DNA of 64,000 nt from positions 1-64,000 of IMG/VR virus record IMGVR_UViG_3300028388_002189; one strand, written 5' to 3'. The stretch comes from a virus. Shown here one piece after another: positions 39,931 to 49,852 of this stretch. The notes below the pieces were generated by a model. The model searched no databases. It was given only the letters and a program-made list of their open reading frames with translations, and was not told where the DNA came from. A program made the position numbers and the translations under genes. Each line of letters starts with the position of its first letter. The stretch's first letter is position 1.

Positions 39931-40190
39931 TATTCACCCTCCAAACACATATTAAGAGCACTACCGAGTCTACGCTCCATGTCCATCCGTTCTACCATCC
40001 AACCCTTAGACACAGTGAAAGTCCCATCGGGGTTCTCCACTATGTCTGAGTTTTCAACAACTATTACAGGGTCACTTTCTAGATCGGGTCTTGGCTTTAA
40101 GCAGCAAGCGCTCAAGAGAAGCGTCATGGCGCTTCCAAGAAGCGTCAACTTGAACAGTGCTTTTAGCCCTATACAGTTTCTTAACTTCAT
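39930..40190 (-). CDS. Outer-membrane lipoprotein, probable o-spanin (Rz1-like), 86 aa
   Basis: Signal peptide with a lipobox LLLSA-C (Cys29), then a short periplasmic part. It overlaps the end of the upstream gene in the +1 frame by 119 nt, the classical Rz/Rz1 arrangement. o-Spanins join with an i-spanin to disrupt the outer membrane at lysis, implying a Gram-negative host. No proline-rich region beyond KPRP, so confidence is moderate. Confidence 0.6.
   Translation of the reverse strand: MKLRNCIGLKALFKLTLLGSAMTLLLSACCLKPRPDLESDPVIVVENSDIVENPDGTFTVSKGWMVERMDMERRLGSALNMCLEGE
40049..40062 (-). repeat. Dispersed 14-bp motif, copy 13
   Basis: AGTTTTCAACAACT (C variant) inside the lipoprotein gene, read as V-V-E-N. 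Confidence 0.8.
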
Positions 40191-40290
40191 TCGTGTCTCT
40201 CCTCGGCATAGTTGGCTTCATTCTATCAGATAAAGCCTCCATTATAATAGGGATTATTGCCGAGAGGAGTGCAGTAAATACAGTGATCAA
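40072..40290 (-). CDS. Possible i-spanin (Rz-like) membrane protein, 72 aa
   Basis: The TTG start overlaps the holin stop (TTGA). An N-terminal membrane helix (MITVFTALLSAIIPIIMEAL) precedes a basic tail extending into the overlapping lipoprotein gene. It is small for an i-spanin and has little coiled coil, so the assignment rests mostly on position and topology. Confidence 0.45.
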   Translation of the reverse strand: MITVFTALLSAIIPIIMEALSDRMKPTMPRRDTNEVKKLYRAKSTVQVDASWKRHDASLERLLLKAKTRSRK

Positions 40291-40655
40291 ACGTCTAAAC
40301 CCTTGTCGCCGCTAGAACCGACACCCTTAATAGATCCTAGTTCTTCGTCGATAAGATTATCGAGTTCGTCTGAAGTAAGGTCGGGGAACATTGCCTTAAT
40401 ACGACCATGTACCCAAAGCGCCTTCTCTGCTCCTTCAACTGAACGCTCTTCGATCTTTGCTTTACGGTGCGCCCACTCTTCAGCGCCAGAGATCGCTTTA
40501 CGGATCGCGAGACGCATGAGAATTTGGTGCTCCTCGTTAAGCTGAATCTTGTAACGCTTAGTAAGCAAAGATACGCCGTAAGTAGCAAGCGCGGTTAATA
40601 GAGCTCCCAAGACAGGAAGTACTTCTTTAATAATGTGCTGTGCGATCTCTTCCAT
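40287..40655 (-). CDS. Holin-like protein, 122 aa
   Basis: One N-terminal helix (VLPVLGALLTALATYGVSLL) followed by an amphipathic, charged cytoplasmic region (EHQILMRLAIRKAISGAEEWAHRK) and a C-terminal DELDNLIDEELGS motif, like LLH-type phage holins. With the two following genes it forms a lysis cassette; no endolysin is found in this window. Confidence 0.65.
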   Translation of the reverse strand: MEEIAQHIIKEVLPVLGALLTALATYGVSLLTKRYKIQLNEEHQILMRLAIRKAISGAEEWAHRKAKIEERSVEGAEKALWVHGRIKAMFPDLTSDELDNLIDEELGSIKGVGSSGDKGLDV

Positions 40656-40666
40656 CGTCAGCCTCC

Positions 40667-43600
40667 TTATTTAGTGCTAGGAATAGAGTAAGTGTTGATA
40701 GGATCATCATCACTGTTCATCGTGACGCCATAGTGAACGTTGCTTTGAGCAGTTGAGTTTGTTCGCTCTGAAGGTCGGTTGATCTCCAAAGTCGCTGTTA
40801 AGTGACAACCCGCAACAGGTGGAATATTCTCAATGGAAACTTCGTCGTTCGTATCGAACATCTTAGCTCCATAGTGACCTGTATATAAAACGAATACTAA
40901 CTCATGATCGCCTGGTAGAGTTAGTTCATTAGCTGTAGGCATCATAGATTGGAAAGATAACCCTGTAACAGAGTCTACTTCATCTAAGTTGTGTACGTCT
41001 GGAGAACTATGAATCGCTTGCAGTTCACTTAAGATATCTACCTCGATACCAGAGTTCTTTTCTAAGAGATCATGCTCACGAAGTGGATTGTCTGCCCCTA
41101 ATACAAATTCATTTAGCGCATAATCAAATGGGTCAGCAGCATATGTGTCACCCATTGAAGCGGTCTTTACAATCGCATTAGAATAATCAAGAGAAGTCGT
41201 CTCTGAGTTTGGATAGTAAGTAAAGCCTTCACTTGTCGGTCCACCCGTAGAATCACTCACCATTGGGTATAAGTGGTCTATCTGATTCTTGTTTGGGAAG
41301 TTTGCTTGAGTAGCAGGATGCGTAGACATTAAGTGAATAAATGGCTTCTTTGTTGGACCACTTGGTGTAAAGTTTAACTGCTTGTTACCATTACTAATAC
41401 GGTCTTTGACAAGGAACATCTCTGTTAAACTCTTAGGCGCAGTAGATGCCCCTTGGTTTACAGAACCCGATGGTCTTGCATGAAGAACTCGGAAAGAACA
41501 GTTCCACATTAACTTCTGCTGTAGTCCCATATTCGCAATAGAACTGAAACTGACAAATAGACCCGTCGAAGGAGGGTTAGCCACTGCGATTTCAAAGTAA
41601 TCTCGCGCACAAACACCTCCGTTGGGAACAAGACCGCTGTTGTCCACAGGTACACCAAAAGCCAAAGGACTAATAAACCCTTTTCGATTACTAAACCCGC
41701 CTAGCGCTGTCCCCGTATCACCCACAAATAAGGTGTCTAATGGGTTATCGGGACCAACACCTGGCACTTGGTTACTAGGAGCAGCGCTAATAGGCATTGT
41801 GAATGAATAGTCGCTGCTGAGAGTGACCGTCTCTAAACCTGTTTCAAAAGAGGTTCTAACAAGATCAACAATCCCCGAAACAGTGTTTGTAGAGATAGAA
41901 GCTCTCAAAACGGGGGTAGACCAAGAAGAATATTCTCTTTGGAAAGCAAATGGCAACTCCGCCGCGCCCCCAGCTTCCAACTCATAGTATGTTGACTTTT
42001 CATCGTATGGGAAGTTGTCCTCTTCTAACGAAGAAACGTCATTCCATTGTGAAAATAATGAGTCCGTCATCAAAGGATTAAATCCGACATCTAACTCGGT
42101 AGCAGAACCTGTCTGTTGTGCATAAACTCTACCCGCAGGTATGAAAACAGGCGTAGGGGTCAAAGGATCGCTATGAGTGCCAATTGCTGGGAATGTTATT
42201 TGGTTATTCCTAACAGTAATAGAACCCGTATCTGCACTATAACTTGTCGTACCTGTATCGCTAGAAGGATTAGTACCATGATAAGGGTAAGGGATTATGG
42301 GAGAACCGTCTACCAAACCTGTTGCGTCGGTCTCGTTGCTAATATCTACGGTAAAGCCTTGTTTTACATCAGACTCTGAAGAGTCTCCAATCCTAGTCGG
42401 GAAAGTTTCATAATTGTTTTCCCTAGTTATAGGGAAAACGTGTGACTGGACGCTGTCATCATATAATCTTTTTTCAAAGATAGAGGGAACAAGTGCAGGA
42501 ACAATCAAGGACCTTCGACCAAACTTAGGATATACCGTTATGTCGTAGTCTAAATTGTCGCTGTTGGTATATTTTGTATTAGTCCCATCGGGATGTGGCG
42601 CTTTGATCTTGTGCATCATTGGGTGGTACCAATGAACAAAAGGCTGCTTATAGTGCTCAAAAGGTAAGTTAAGTGGGTCTACATCGCCCACTGATCTTGA
42701 TTGGTAGTCTCCGCCTTCTGATAAAGAAGGAGAACTATCTTGAATCAAAGGCTGGTTAGAACCATTTACCAACTTCTGCGTATCACCAAGTCCGTGAGAT
42801 ACTTTTAGGAGAGCTTCGATACCTTCAGCAAAAGATATCGAGTTCTCAAGGATTGAGTGTTGGTGCTTAGGCATGGTCATCCAGTGCGCAAGACTGAGCG
42901 GCTCTACCTTCATGAACAAGTTCATAGAGTCTACAAGTAGATTCCGAGGTACTCCTCTGCTGTCAAGCTCTCCTGGGTAGAAGTCCCCTACATGATAACG
43001 AAGTCTCATTGCAGTACATCGGTTCTGCCAAAGATCATTAACAACAGTTAGAGGGTCGCCATTAGAGGTGAAGTTAGCGGAGTTAACAATATCAAGCTGA
43101 TTGAACCTATTCCAAGGACCATAGTTTTTGTTAACCGTTCTATCTTGATTAGAAATACCCGTAAATCCTTTAACACCTCCTGTTGGTTGATAGTTACTCA
43201 ATAAAGGTTTTACGGAAAACTCAGTTAAGTTGGTTGGTATAAAGTTAGAAGGCAGATAGTCAGAATCCGACTCATCTGTTCTCCCAACAGCACTATAAGA
43301 GTCTATAAATAGGTTACCACTATAGTCCCTTGTTTGATCGTCGGGGATCATAAGTGCCGAAGTAATTGCATCTTGAGGTCTTACTGCACCAATATCAGAG
43401 TTAATCTGAGCGGGTTGCTCACTAATCGTAAACAAGTCCATGCTCTTATGTGCGGTAGTCTTGATCGCCAATTTACGGAAGTTAATACCTTGTTGGAAGG
43501 CAGTCGCTTGCGCCATACCTTCTTCCCACCCACGAAGAGTCAAGTCACTCTTGTTTGTAACAGGGTCAACAAGTTTACTGTCTTCTTTCTTGTATAGACT

Positions 43601-45553
43601 CCAACCCAAGTCTTCGTCGTAAACGTTTACAGTGTGCGAACTTCTGTTACCTTTGTCTCTTAAAAGGTAAGAAGAAGACCCTGTTAAGAATGATCCTATC
43701 GTACCCGCAGTTACTGTAGCCGCAGAAATAGGACTAAGCATCTTGATCGCGCCTAACCCTGTACCAGACTGCGCAACAGAAGCCGTTGTGTTAGCAAGCG
43801 TAAAGTCAATCGCAGAAGGGATCGCATCGCCAAGACGTGTCTGTCCTTGCGCAGAACCTAAACCTGTGTAGCCAAGTAACATTTGGTCGATCATCGAGAG
43901 ATGCGAGTTAACTGAAGGGAAGACTAAGGGTGTGTTCGTGTTAGTACCGTAGATGATACCGCCACGAAGTCCGTGAAGAGTACGACTCTTCATGTTGTCT
44001 GCGCTCAAGTCTGCTTGAGTATGGAAGACCCTAGAGGGTGCTTTGAATGTTGCAGGAACTGCATTACTGTCAATACCTTCAAATGCACTACCCGTAGATA
44101 ACCAAGCGTGTACAAGAGGCTGAACAGAGGTATCCGTGACTGCGCCAGGAACAAAGTATTCGCTTAGCGACTCTTGATCAGCTTGGTTTGATGTAGACTT
44201 ACTCTCACTGTTAAATACGTTGAGTACTACAAAGTCATTGTAATCAGAGCCACTAATCTTAAGGAATAGCGCCTTTAGGAAAGACCAATACATACGGTCA
44301 ATGGCGTTCTCTTCTGCCCCAAAGAAGTGCATAGGAGTAAGTCCAAGATCCGCATAAGGCGATTCTTGGTCGCTTAAGAAGTTTGAACTTCGGACACCTT
44401 GAGAGTTTGTTTGCGCCCAAAACTGAGATTGCTCATAAGCGTTGTGCTGACTTGCGTTAGCGTCCACCGAATCAAGCAATACTTGGTAATCTACAAACTT
44501 GTTATCTGCAAGCAAAGCAAAGATGTGCTCTTGGCTCAATGCTGAAGTTACACCTTGATAATTAGGGTCATTGTCAATCGATGACCGAACCATAGCGACA
44601 CGCGCACACCACCTAAGTTGAGACCTATGTGTCGTTTCAAAACCAAGAGCGCTTGATTGGATTTCTGTATCCTCGATTGAAGATACGTCTTCTTCAAATA
44701 CTTGGATATAAGTAACAAGTCTTGGTAAACCGCCGATGCCTTCACTTTTACTAGCCGCTTGATCGACGGCACTGTCATAAAGAGATCTGTATTCTTCAAG
44801 AGTGTTTGGTGGAAGGATCACATACTCACTGCCGACTTCAGCAGGTGATGGTAGGTTACACGTTACATTAGTTGCGGACGCACCTAGAATATCGAACTCT
44901 TGCCCTGCAAGATTGCCTGTTAAGAATCTTACTCGACACGCCCCTTCTTGTACTTGAACAACATGGTCATTTGTCGCCCGTGTAAACGAAGGTGTAGTTG
45001 TAGAAGATACGTTAGCGTAACTTGGACTGACAACTTCTACATGACTCATCAGTGTCAAGCGATGCTCTGGAGAAAAGTTCTTTTCACTATCAACGATCTT
45101 ATTAGTAGTCGATTCACTAACAACACCTTTGAAGAGGTAATTCTCATATGGGCGGTCAGAGGTGTCAGTCGCTACATTGTCAACAATCTTACCGTAGTCA
45201 AAGATGATCGAAGGGGATAGATTGTCCGAACTCCTAAACGAAGAAGTATCAATGACACCTTTGCGAGTATCAAGACGACCAAGCGTTAGCGCAAAGTTGT
45301 CTTTGTTACGATCAGATAATGGAGTTACGCCATCAACAGCAGTCATCGCCCACTCGCGATAGTCTAACTGACTAGGACCGTAACCCATCTTCTCAATCAA
45401 CGCTGAAGTAGCTTGCGCTTGGAGCGCTGCACTCATATCGTTGAGGTCTACATCAAGGATAGGCTTACCTTGCTGAAACACTACCTTGTTATACTGCTTT
45501 GTCTTATCGAACTCATGGTTCGGATTACTTAGATTCGGTGATGAAGCCATCAT
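40667..45553 (-). CDS. Large tail/baseplate structural protein, 1,628 aa
   Basis: The largest gene. The N-terminal segment KQYNKVVFQQGKPILDVDLND is a sequence type I associate with very large phage baseplate or tail-tip proteins. The remainder is beta-rich and low in Cys, without visible enzymatic motifs. AGGAGTTA precedes two ATGs; the second (6 nt spacing) is better. Position between tail gpI-like genes and the lysis set suggests an outer baseplate or tail-spike role. Confidence 0.65.
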   Translation of the reverse strand: MMASSPNLSNPNHEFDKTKQYNKVVFQQGKPILDVDLNDMSAALQAQATSALIEKMGYGPSQLDYREWAMTAVDGVTPLSDRNKDNFALTLGRLDTRKGVIDTSSFRSSDNLSPSIIFDYGKIVDNVATDTSDRPYENYLFKGVVSESTTNKIVDSEKNFSPEHRLTLMSHVEVVSPSYANVSSTTTPSFTRATNDHVVQVQEGACRVRFLTGNLAGQEFDILGASATNVTCNLPSPAEVGSEYVILPPNTLEEYRSLYDSAVDQAASKSEGIGGLPRLVTYIQVFEEDVSSIEDTEIQSSALGFETTHRSQLRWCARVAMVRSSIDNDPNYQGVTSALSQEHIFALLADNKFVDYQVLLDSVDANASQHNAYEQSQFWAQTNSQGVRSSNFLSDQESPYADLGLTPMHFFGAEENAIDRMYWSFLKALFLKISGSDYNDFVVLNVFNSESKSTSNQADQESLSEYFVPGAVTDTSVQPLVHAWLSTGSAFEGIDSNAVPATFKAPSRVFHTQADLSADNMKSRTLHGLRGGIIYGTNTNTPLVFPSVNSHLSMIDQMLLGYTGLGSAQGQTRLGDAIPSAIDFTLANTTASVAQSGTGLGAIKMLSPISAATVTAGTIGSFLTGSSSYLLRDKGNRSSHTVNVYDEDLGWSLYKKEDSKLVDPVTNKSDLTLRGWEEGMAQATAFQQGINFRKLAIKTTAHKSMDLFTISEQPAQINSDIGAVRPQDAITSALMIPDDQTRDYSGNLFIDSYSAVGRTDESDSDYLPSNFIPTNLTEFSVKPLLSNYQPTGGVKGFTGISNQDRTVNKNYGPWNRFNQLDIVNSANFTSNGDPLTVVNDLWQNRCTAMRLRYHVGDFYPGELDSRGVPRNLLVDSMNLFMKVEPLSLAHWMTMPKHQHSILENSISFAEGIEALLKVSHGLGDTQKLVNGSNQPLIQDSSPSLSEGGDYQSRSVGDVDPLNLPFEHYKQPFVHWYHPMMHKIKAPHPDGTNTKYTNSDNLDYDITVYPKFGRRSLIVPALVPSIFEKRLYDDSVQSHVFPITRENNYETFPTRIGDSSESDVKQGFTVDISNETDATGLVDGSPIIPYPYHGTNPSSDTGTTSYSADTGSITVRNNQITFPAIGTHSDPLTPTPVFIPAGRVYAQQTGSATELDVGFNPLMTDSLFSQWNDVSSLEEDNFPYDEKSTYYELEAGGAAELPFAFQREYSSWSTPVLRASISTNTVSGIVDLVRTSFETGLETVTLSSDYSFTMPISAAPSNQVPGVGPDNPLDTLFVGDTGTALGGFSNRKGFISPLAFGVPVDNSGLVPNGGVCARDYFEIAVANPPSTGLFVSFSSIANMGLQQKLMWNCSFRVLHARPSGSVNQGASTAPKSLTEMFLVKDRISNGNKQLNFTPSGPTKKPFIHLMSTHPATQANFPNKNQIDHLYPMVSDSTGGPTSEGFTYYPNSETTSLDYSNAIVKTASMGDTYAADPFDYALNEFVLGADNPLREHDLLEKNSGIEVDILSELQAIHSSPDVHNLDEVDSVTGLSFQSMMPTANELTLPGDHELVFVLYTGHYGAKMFDTNDEVSIENIPPVAGCHLTATLEINRPSERTNSTAQSNVHYGVTMNSDDDPINTYSIPSTK

Positions 45554-46119
45554 TAACTCCTGTTGATTGAGAACTGAATGTCGATCACTCGCTCAATAAC
45601 TAGCGTAGCGTCTTTTTGAATGAGAGGATGTGTAATCCAATTAAACATGATCCCAGAGTCGTCAGCGACGGTAGCGTCCCCTCCAAATAACCCAAACTCC
45701 CTTAAGTCACCATTTGCGTCATTCTCTCCGAGTATACGAATAATCTTGAATCGAGGACTGAGCTCTTGAGGGTCAAGAACAGAACCGCTTTGGTTTAAGA
45801 ACTGAAAGTCGTCTGCGGCAAGGGCAAACCTAGTAAGTTCGTTTGTTAGTGAAGTCTGTGTTACAGGTTTCACCACATTATTGGGATCAGAGTCCCACGA
45901 AGGATTACCTGTGCCAAGCGCGAGGTAACGGATCGGACTAAAGTTGTTGAAAAGTCCCGATGTAGTGTCTTCTACCCCTGCAACAGAACCTGCGATCTGC
46001 AAGAGTGCGGAGTCTTGGATTTGGTTGAAAGACCAACCCCGATCTTCAATACGCTCTGATCCTGTGTGAGACTTCCATCTCAGCCTATCTCTAAACTTAC
46101 CTACCATGTGTAACTGCAT
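45553..46119 (-). CDS. Phage tail/baseplate protein, 188 aa
   Basis: Sits between gpI-like and the large tail protein, as a P2/T4-type baseplate accessory would. Contains YLALGTGNPSWDS and FKIIRILGENDANGDLREFGLFGG, patterns seen in phage tail-collar or baseplate accessory proteins. Its motif copy 14 reads L-F-N-N-F. Confidence 0.55.
   Translation of the reverse strand: MQLHMVGKFRDRLRWKSHTGSERIEDRGWSFNQIQDSALLQIAGSVAGVEDTTSGLFNNFSPIRYLALGTGNPSWDSDPNNVVKPVTQTSLTNELTRFALAADDFQFLNQSGSVLDPQELSPRFKIIRILGENDANGDLREFGLFGGDATVADDSGIMFNWITHPLIQKDATLVIERVIDIQFSINRS
45942..45955 (+). repeat. Dispersed 14-bp motif, copy 14
   Basis: AGTTGTTGAAAAGT on the plus strand, so reversed relative to the gene it lies in. 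Confidence 0.8.
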
Positions 46120-47565
46120 TTATAATCCCTCGTTTAATACGTTGTGGTAAAGTCTACCAACATTACCAACAGCAGAGGAGTCCCAAGTGATATTAGTAGC
46201 CGACTCGTTACTGTCAGAGTGTGGGTAAGTATATAATACACCTGTATTACTTTCATTAGAAATTGACTCGGTGATTATGAGGTCTCCCGATTCGTCAGCG
46301 CCTCTACTTCTTGAATCATCAAAGGACTCTGAGACTGAAAGAGTCAAAGACTCATTGTATATGTCAGCTACTTGGACGCTAAAGTTTGCATAGTGAATCG
46401 CCAAGTAATCTAGGAGCCTTTCAATCTTTTCTTTAGCCAAGTCCCTTAGAAGAGGAGACCCATTACTAAGAGGAGAAGATAGATTAATCAAAACACCAAA
46501 GATGTTTAACCAAGTACTACCATCATGGATTACTCTGAATGGAGAAGAACTAGAGCCTGGGGTATATCCGTGATTAGGGTTAGACAGATCGGGAGTGCCA
46601 TTAAAAGGACTCGCGTTTACTTGATCCGCCCAAACACCATCCACCTGCTCATCCCAATCAGAAGGTGGGGTATTAGGATCTAATGCGTCTTCAGCAGTCG
46701 CTGTCGTGATCACATAGTCATAGCCAGACACCAACTCAACGTCCCAACCTGTGATCCTTTGAAGCACTAGCTCAAAAGCGTCGTTCGTACCCTTACTCTT
46801 CCAAACATTTACTGCGTCAGCAGTCTCAGATCTCCTTCTAGACTCTTTAAGTTCAAAGTTGGTGGGCCAACCTAGAATATTATCTATGTAAGGAATAAAA
46901 GCTGCGTCAACTTCGTTGATATCGAAACGCTTGCCTTTATATTGATTAATTCTCTCTTTGACTTCATCAAGAGGCTTACCCAATATTTGGCATAGTCTAT
47001 ACAGAGTGTCTGAGCCTTCAGACTTGTCTTTTATACGGATACCTCTTGGGAAGTAGTCAAACATCTGTTGACCTAGACTAGAGGAACCAGAGCTCAACGG
47101 AAACGCACGATCATGTCCATTAATAGGAGAGAATAACCAAGAAGTTACTCCTTGGTCACTTATCGCCTCGTAAAAGACAGTATAGTACCAAACTGTTCTT
47201 TCCTTACTGACGTCATGGTCGAGTAGGAGTTGATACTCGTTCAGTGTTAATCCAGATAAGTCTTGATCAAGCACAACGCTCGCTTGACTATCCGCAAAAG
47301 ACCTAGGGAACTCTTTTGGTTTCTTAAGGATCTTAGTGTTACCCGTAAGCGTGTAACCTTGTGGAGATGTCGGGAAAGCATAATTTACCCTTATATGGTC
47401 TCCGTTGACTACAACGTTAGGCTGATCCTCTTCGGGAATAGCACCAACAGTTAAGTTCGACTCTTCTACTTTAAGAGGAGCGTTAAAACCTAGTCTTGGC
47501 ACTGCTATCGTGCCGTCACCTATCTCTCGGACAAAAGCAAACTGCCAATATTCATGTGTAGCCAT
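46120..47565 (-). CDS. Baseplate protein, P2 gpI-like, 481 aa
   Basis: The core motif AAFIPYIDNILGWPTNFEL...RRRSETADAVNVWKSKGT is that of the phage tail protein I/baseplate wedge family. N-terminal region is unusual and C-terminal region is Ser/Glu-rich (SLTLSVSESFDDSRSRG). It pairs with gpJ-like upstream, forming the wedge. Confidence 0.8.
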   Translation of the reverse strand: MATHEYWQFAFVREIGDGTIAVPRLGFNAPLKVEESNLTVGAIPEEDQPNVVVNGDHIRVNYAFPTSPQGYTLTGNTKILKKPKEFPRSFADSQASVVLDQDLSGLTLNEYQLLLDHDVSKERTVWYYTVFYEAISDQGVTSWLFSPINGHDRAFPLSSGSSSLGQQMFDYFPRGIRIKDKSEGSDTLYRLCQILGKPLDEVKERINQYKGKRFDINEVDAAFIPYIDNILGWPTNFELKESRRRSETADAVNVWKSKGTNDAFELVLQRITGWDVELVSGYDYVITTATAEDALDPNTPPSDWDEQVDGVWADQVNASPFNGTPDLSNPNHGYTPGSSSSPFRVIHDGSTWLNIFGVLINLSSPLSNGSPLLRDLAKEKIERLLDYLAIHYANFSVQVADIYNESLTLSVSESFDDSRSRGADESGDLIITESISNESNTGVLYTYPHSDSNESATNITWDSSAVGNVGRLYHNVLNEGL

Positions 47566-49466
47566 TAGATGCCCCCTAGATAGGTGAGCTTAAACTGACT
47601 CTGAATAAGTCTCCCATCATTTTGGATGGGTGCAACAACGATCTCATGTGGTCGAGTTTCAATGTTCCCTAAATAGTTATCAACAGAGAACTCCCAACTA
47701 TCCCCATAAGAAGGAGTAACAACGCCTACATCAATCGCAATCTTAAACTGATCTTCTTGAGAAGGCTCTGTTTCACTTGGACTTTGGTTGTAGATGGACA
47801 CCAAGTTGCTTGCTTGGGTTAAGAAGGTCTCAATGTTACCGTTGATATCTGTGACAAGATTACCATCAGACTTCCTAAGTCTAAACGAGTCTGCGTTTAA
47901 CCACTCTACTGTGTAGGTCTCTCTGCGCATCTGGGGTTTGATGTCCGTCACGTTCAAAGTTGCGCCTTCAAAGGCGACTTCGTTCCCACTCAAAAATCTA
48001 AGTCGGGGTAACCTATGGAATGCAGTGACATTCACATAGTCCACACCTCTAGTATTTTCGATAGCCTGTACGACAGCAGACATTGGAATATCCTCGCCAA
48101 AGTCGTCTGTGATCTTGTTGAATAAGACTTGTAATGCTTGGTCAACATCAAACTCTACGGTCTGCCTTAGCAAGTTCGGATAAACATGGATGGTAGCCTC
48201 TAAGAAAGGATTGACCGCTGTTGGCTTTAATACCGACAAGCGTGTGGGTACAGGTTTCTTTTGATTTAACCACCGACCGACTGCGCCTACCGTCCCATAC
48301 CCATTTTGAAGACGATCAAACCACTTACCGTCGGGTATCGGATTTTCCCCTTCGACAGCGACATATACATTAACCTCTAAAGGAGAGTCTCCTTGAACGG
48401 CTCTAGCAGTTCTAATCGCACGACCAGGTGTTTGAAGAGATAGTGTCTCAAAGTCTTCTAGAGTTACGCAACGGTCAAGCGCCCTAAGAGTCAAAGGTGC
48501 TCGTTTCTTTGCAGTGACAATATCTTCGGGATCGCTGCCCCCAGAAGGTTGACTCACGTTGTAGACTTCAGTCACTCCTTCTAAGTTGTCGTACTCTATG
48601 ATGCTACCAATGCCCGCTCTGTTGGTGAACTCACCCCCATCAACACGATAAGAGGCTATGATTGTAGAGTTCACAGAAGGAATACGACCATTAACACCAT
48701 CGCCAAACTTGATCAGAACTTCCTGTGTATCTAAGAATCGATACACAAACACATTATCATCGGGTTCTGTTCCTAAGAATGATGTTCTTGCTTCATAGAT
48801 ATCCCCATTTATGATCACTTTTATAGACTCGGCACCATTGACACCTAAGCACACAGGAGAACTTGGTAGAAGGAATACTTGATCGGGATTACCGTTCGAT
48901 ACTCCAATACCTTCTGTTACAGACCTCCCTGCGACAAAGATTAAACGATCGTCTACTGCGCTTGGCTCAGCAAAGATCCTAGTAACTTTGGACTGCTCGT
49001 AAGATAAGCAATATAAGCCCGCAGGTCCTAGTTGGACGTCTTCAGTCAGTTCATATTCTAAAGGATCAACATCTCCACCTTCAGACGTCCTAACCTTAAA
49101 CCCTGTCGGCAAGGTAACATTATCAAGATTAGTGCGAACCACCATACCTACAGTCGCAGGAGTCGCTGGCGCGAGTTCGTAACCAATCAGCCTTAATAAG
49201 TCTACAACAGCTTCTCTAGTCTGTGCAGTTGCAAGATAGGATTCGTTTTGAGCTCTATCTAGTTGGTACGAGAGAATGTCTGCGACATATGCCATAGACT
49301 CGATCAGAGTAACTCCGATATCACCAGGTTCTCTATCCGTCCATTCGGGAGTCAAGGTATCGGCTAACTTCAACATCTCCGCTCTTAGAGCATCATAATC
49401 TCTAGCGGTATAGTCGATCTGAATAGGCAATCCACCTAGCGAGGTCGTTGGATTTCTTAAAGGCAT
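47565..49466 (-). CDS. Baseplate J-like (T4 gp6/Mu gp47 type) wedge protein, 633 aa
   Basis: N-terminus IDYTARDYDALRAEMLKLADTLTPEWTDRE and RLIGYELAPATPATVGMVV match baseplate J-like proteins; GVNGRIPSVNSTIIASYRVDGG and LRALDRCVTLEDFETLSLQTPG are further family blocks. The protein joins with gpI-like to form wedges around the hub. Neighbour order (gp25, J, I) is standard. Confidence 0.9.
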   Translation of the reverse strand: MPLRNPTTSLGGLPIQIDYTARDYDALRAEMLKLADTLTPEWTDREPGDIGVTLIESMAYVADILSYQLDRAQNESYLATAQTREAVVDLLRLIGYELAPATPATVGMVVRTNLDNVTLPTGFKVRTSEGGDVDPLEYELTEDVQLGPAGLYCLSYEQSKVTRIFAEPSAVDDRLIFVAGRSVTEGIGVSNGNPDQVFLLPSSPVCLGVNGAESIKVIINGDIYEARTSFLGTEPDDNVFVYRFLDTQEVLIKFGDGVNGRIPSVNSTIIASYRVDGGEFTNRAGIGSIIEYDNLEGVTEVYNVSQPSGGSDPEDIVTAKKRAPLTLRALDRCVTLEDFETLSLQTPGRAIRTARAVQGDSPLEVNVYVAVEGENPIPDGKWFDRLQNGYGTVGAVGRWLNQKKPVPTRLSVLKPTAVNPFLEATIHVYPNLLRQTVEFDVDQALQVLFNKITDDFGEDIPMSAVVQAIENTRGVDYVNVTAFHRLPRLRFLSGNEVAFEGATLNVTDIKPQMRRETYTVEWLNADSFRLRKSDGNLVTDINGNIETFLTQASNLVSIYNQSPSETEPSQEDQFKIAIDVGVVTPSYGDSWEFSVDNYLGNIETRPHEIVVAPIQNDGRLIQSQFKLTYLGGI

Positions 49467-49475
49467 GGTCTTCTC

Positions 49476-49841
49476 CTATAGGTAGAACGTCAAGTTCTCA
49501 AACTCGGTACTCGTATCTAGTTTGATGGTCATGTTAACGATTAACTGCCCATCAATGTCTGGTTGCGCTAACTCCACATCGAGAACGGATACCCTACTCT
49601 CTCCCGCTTCAACGCCCATTCTTATTCTGTGCTTCAACAGTTGACTCTCTGAGAAGTCTAAGTTTCTAAATAAGGCTTGATGACCTAAAGACCCCACTGA
49701 GGGGTTCATCAAACGCTCCCCAATGGAGGTTAAAACAATGGCTCTTATGTTCTCTTTGATCTTATCAACACCTTCAGATGTGCGCAAAGATCCTCGACTA
49801 TTGAACCTAAGAGGAAAGGATAACCCTTTTAGTAATGGCAT
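49476..49841 (-). CDS. GPW/gp25-family baseplate wedge protein, 121 aa
   Basis: FNSRGSLRTSEGVDKIKENIRAIVLTSIGERLMNPSVGS is the gp25/gpW core with the conserved E-R-x-M-x-P-x-x-G-S. Member of the innermost baseplate, contacting the sheath. Typical length for the family. Confidence 0.92.
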   Translation of the reverse strand: MPLLKGLSFPLRFNSRGSLRTSEGVDKIKENIRAIVLTSIGERLMNPSVGSLGHQALFRNLDFSESQLLKHRIRMGVEAGESRVSVLDVELAQPDIDGQLIVNMTIKLDTSTEFENLTFYL

Positions 49842-49852
49842 AGTAAGTCTCC

